Position numbers and translations under genes: made by a program
NCBI GenBank assembly: GCA_045577455.1
Contig: JAZNIJ010000032.1
Location: 1 to 15,586 of the forward strand
Reading direction: 5' to 3'
Source of the DNA: SIG653 sp045577455
Lineage (GTDB): Bacteria; Bacillota; Clostridia; Oscillospirales; CAG-382
Length of the DNA: 15,586 nt
In this document: positions 15,083 through 15,586 of the stretch, one piece after another
Position numbering within the stretch: the stretch's first letter is position 1
How the letters are laid out: every line of letters begins with the position of its first letter
Notes under the pieces: model-generated
The model's input: only the letters and a program-made list of their open reading frames with translations
The model's database searches: none
Told to the model about the DNA's origin: nothing

Positions 15083-15586
15083 TTAAAAACTATGTTCTAT
15101 TTCCTCTAATTTATTTTCAAAGTCTCTGAATATATTTTCAAGTTTTTCCCCAACTGAATTTATATAATTTTCAAGCTCACCAACAAATGAATCCATATCC
15201 TCAACCGAAAAGTTGATGATATCTTGGTCAATATCAAAATCTATCTCGTCTGGCTCACTGTATAATGTTATACTAATATCATATGGAAAAATATATTCAT
15301 CATAATTGTCTTCAAGCGAAATTGGTTTGATTGAAACTTTATCTTTATCATCAACAAATTCAAAATTAAAAGCTGAATATTCTCTTTCGTCTTCTTTAAT
15401 TTCTATTTTTCCTTTATCAGCATTTGTATCAATCTCAATGGATATATAAACAACAGAGTTATCGTTATCTAAATTTATTCTCTCATCTTCTTTAATGTAA
15501 TATCCGCCGAAATCAACAGATACATTATAATTTATAACTCCGTTTGTCTTTCCGCTATTTAAAACGACTTTGAGATTATTACAAGA
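15083..15586 (-). CDS. Acidic protein of unknown function, C-terminal part only
   Basis: Reading the minus strand, a single open frame of 167 codons enters from the right edge and stops at TAA (15085-15083). No start is in the window. The visible part is rich in Asp, Glu, Ile and Asn, with strand-like stretches such as VINYNVSVDFGGYYI and SVVYISIEIDT. It ends in a probably helical, charged tail (VGELENYINSVGEKLENIF, then RDFENKLEEIEHSF). I do not recognise a family. The beta-rich then helical pattern would suit an exported or surface protein, but no signal region is visible. The frame is supported by the lack of stops in AT-rich DNA and by a matching terminator 25 bases beyond its stop. Confidence 0.7.
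   Translation of the reverse strand, partial: SCNNLKVVLNSGKTNGVINYNVSVDFGGYYIKEDERINLDNDNSVVYISIEIDTNADKGKIEIKEDEREYSAFNFEFVDDKDKVSIKPISLEDNYDEYIFPYDISITLYSEPDEIDFDIDQDIINFSVEDMDSFVGELENYINSVGEKLENIFRDFENKLEEIEHSF

Overview
The window reads as the chromosome of an AT-rich Bacillota member, most likely a clostridial (Oscillospiraceae/Lachnospiraceae-like) bacterium. The evidence is the tlyA-nadK-argR-recN order typical of Bacillota, strong AGGAGG-type ribosome binding sites including two that select TTG starts, a clostridial-type ArgR, and VanZ and SanA-type envelope genes. No RNA gene, insertion sequence, phage gene or CRISPR array is visible.

Layout. Positions 1-66 hold the last codons of tlyA. 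Positions 163-3290 hold nadK, argR and recN. Positions 3362-4416 hold a VanZ-family membrane protein followed closely by a SanA/YdcF (DUF218) protein. A canonical A-AAA-AAC slippery heptamer sits at the end of the first gene, in the phase that would fuse the two by a -1 shift. Positions 4417-4674 are a regulatory region: a perfect TTGACA-N17-TATAAT promoter, five same-orientation ATTCA half-sites resembling halves of ARG boxes, and a long-range inverted repeat in the leader. Positions 4675-14914 form one tight seven-gene operon, argC-argJ-argB-argD-argF-carA-carB, which converts glutamate plus carbamoyl phosphate to citrulline. It ends at a clear intrinsic terminator. A second terminator faces it and serves a minus-strand gene of unknown function that runs off the right edge (15083-15586).

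The most notable part is the carbamoyl phosphate synthetase at the end of the operon. The CarA subunit keeps its full fold but has lost the glutaminase residues: the nucleophilic Cys is Gly241, the catalytic His is Arg324, and several neighbouring consensus residues are changed. CarB is about 280 residues too long because it is fused in frame to a complete diaminopimelate-epimerase (DapF)-like domain. That domain has Ala in place of the first catalytic Cys while keeping most other conserved motifs, including the second Cys. The normal MGS-type allosteric domain of CarB, just before the fusion, has also lost its usual effector-site motif. The simplest reading is an arginine-dedicated synthetase that uses free ammonia, analogous in logic to vertebrate CPS1, and carries a pseudo-epimerase module as a possible amino-acid sensing or structural domain. 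The substitutions and the fusion are read directly from the sequence; the biochemical role is inference.

The genes fit together as follows. ArgR, encoded just upstream, is the likely regulator of the arg operon through the argC leader. ArgJ recycles the acetyl group. ArgB has the N-terminal helix seen in arginine-inhibited enzymes. argG and argH, needed to finish arginine, are not in the window.
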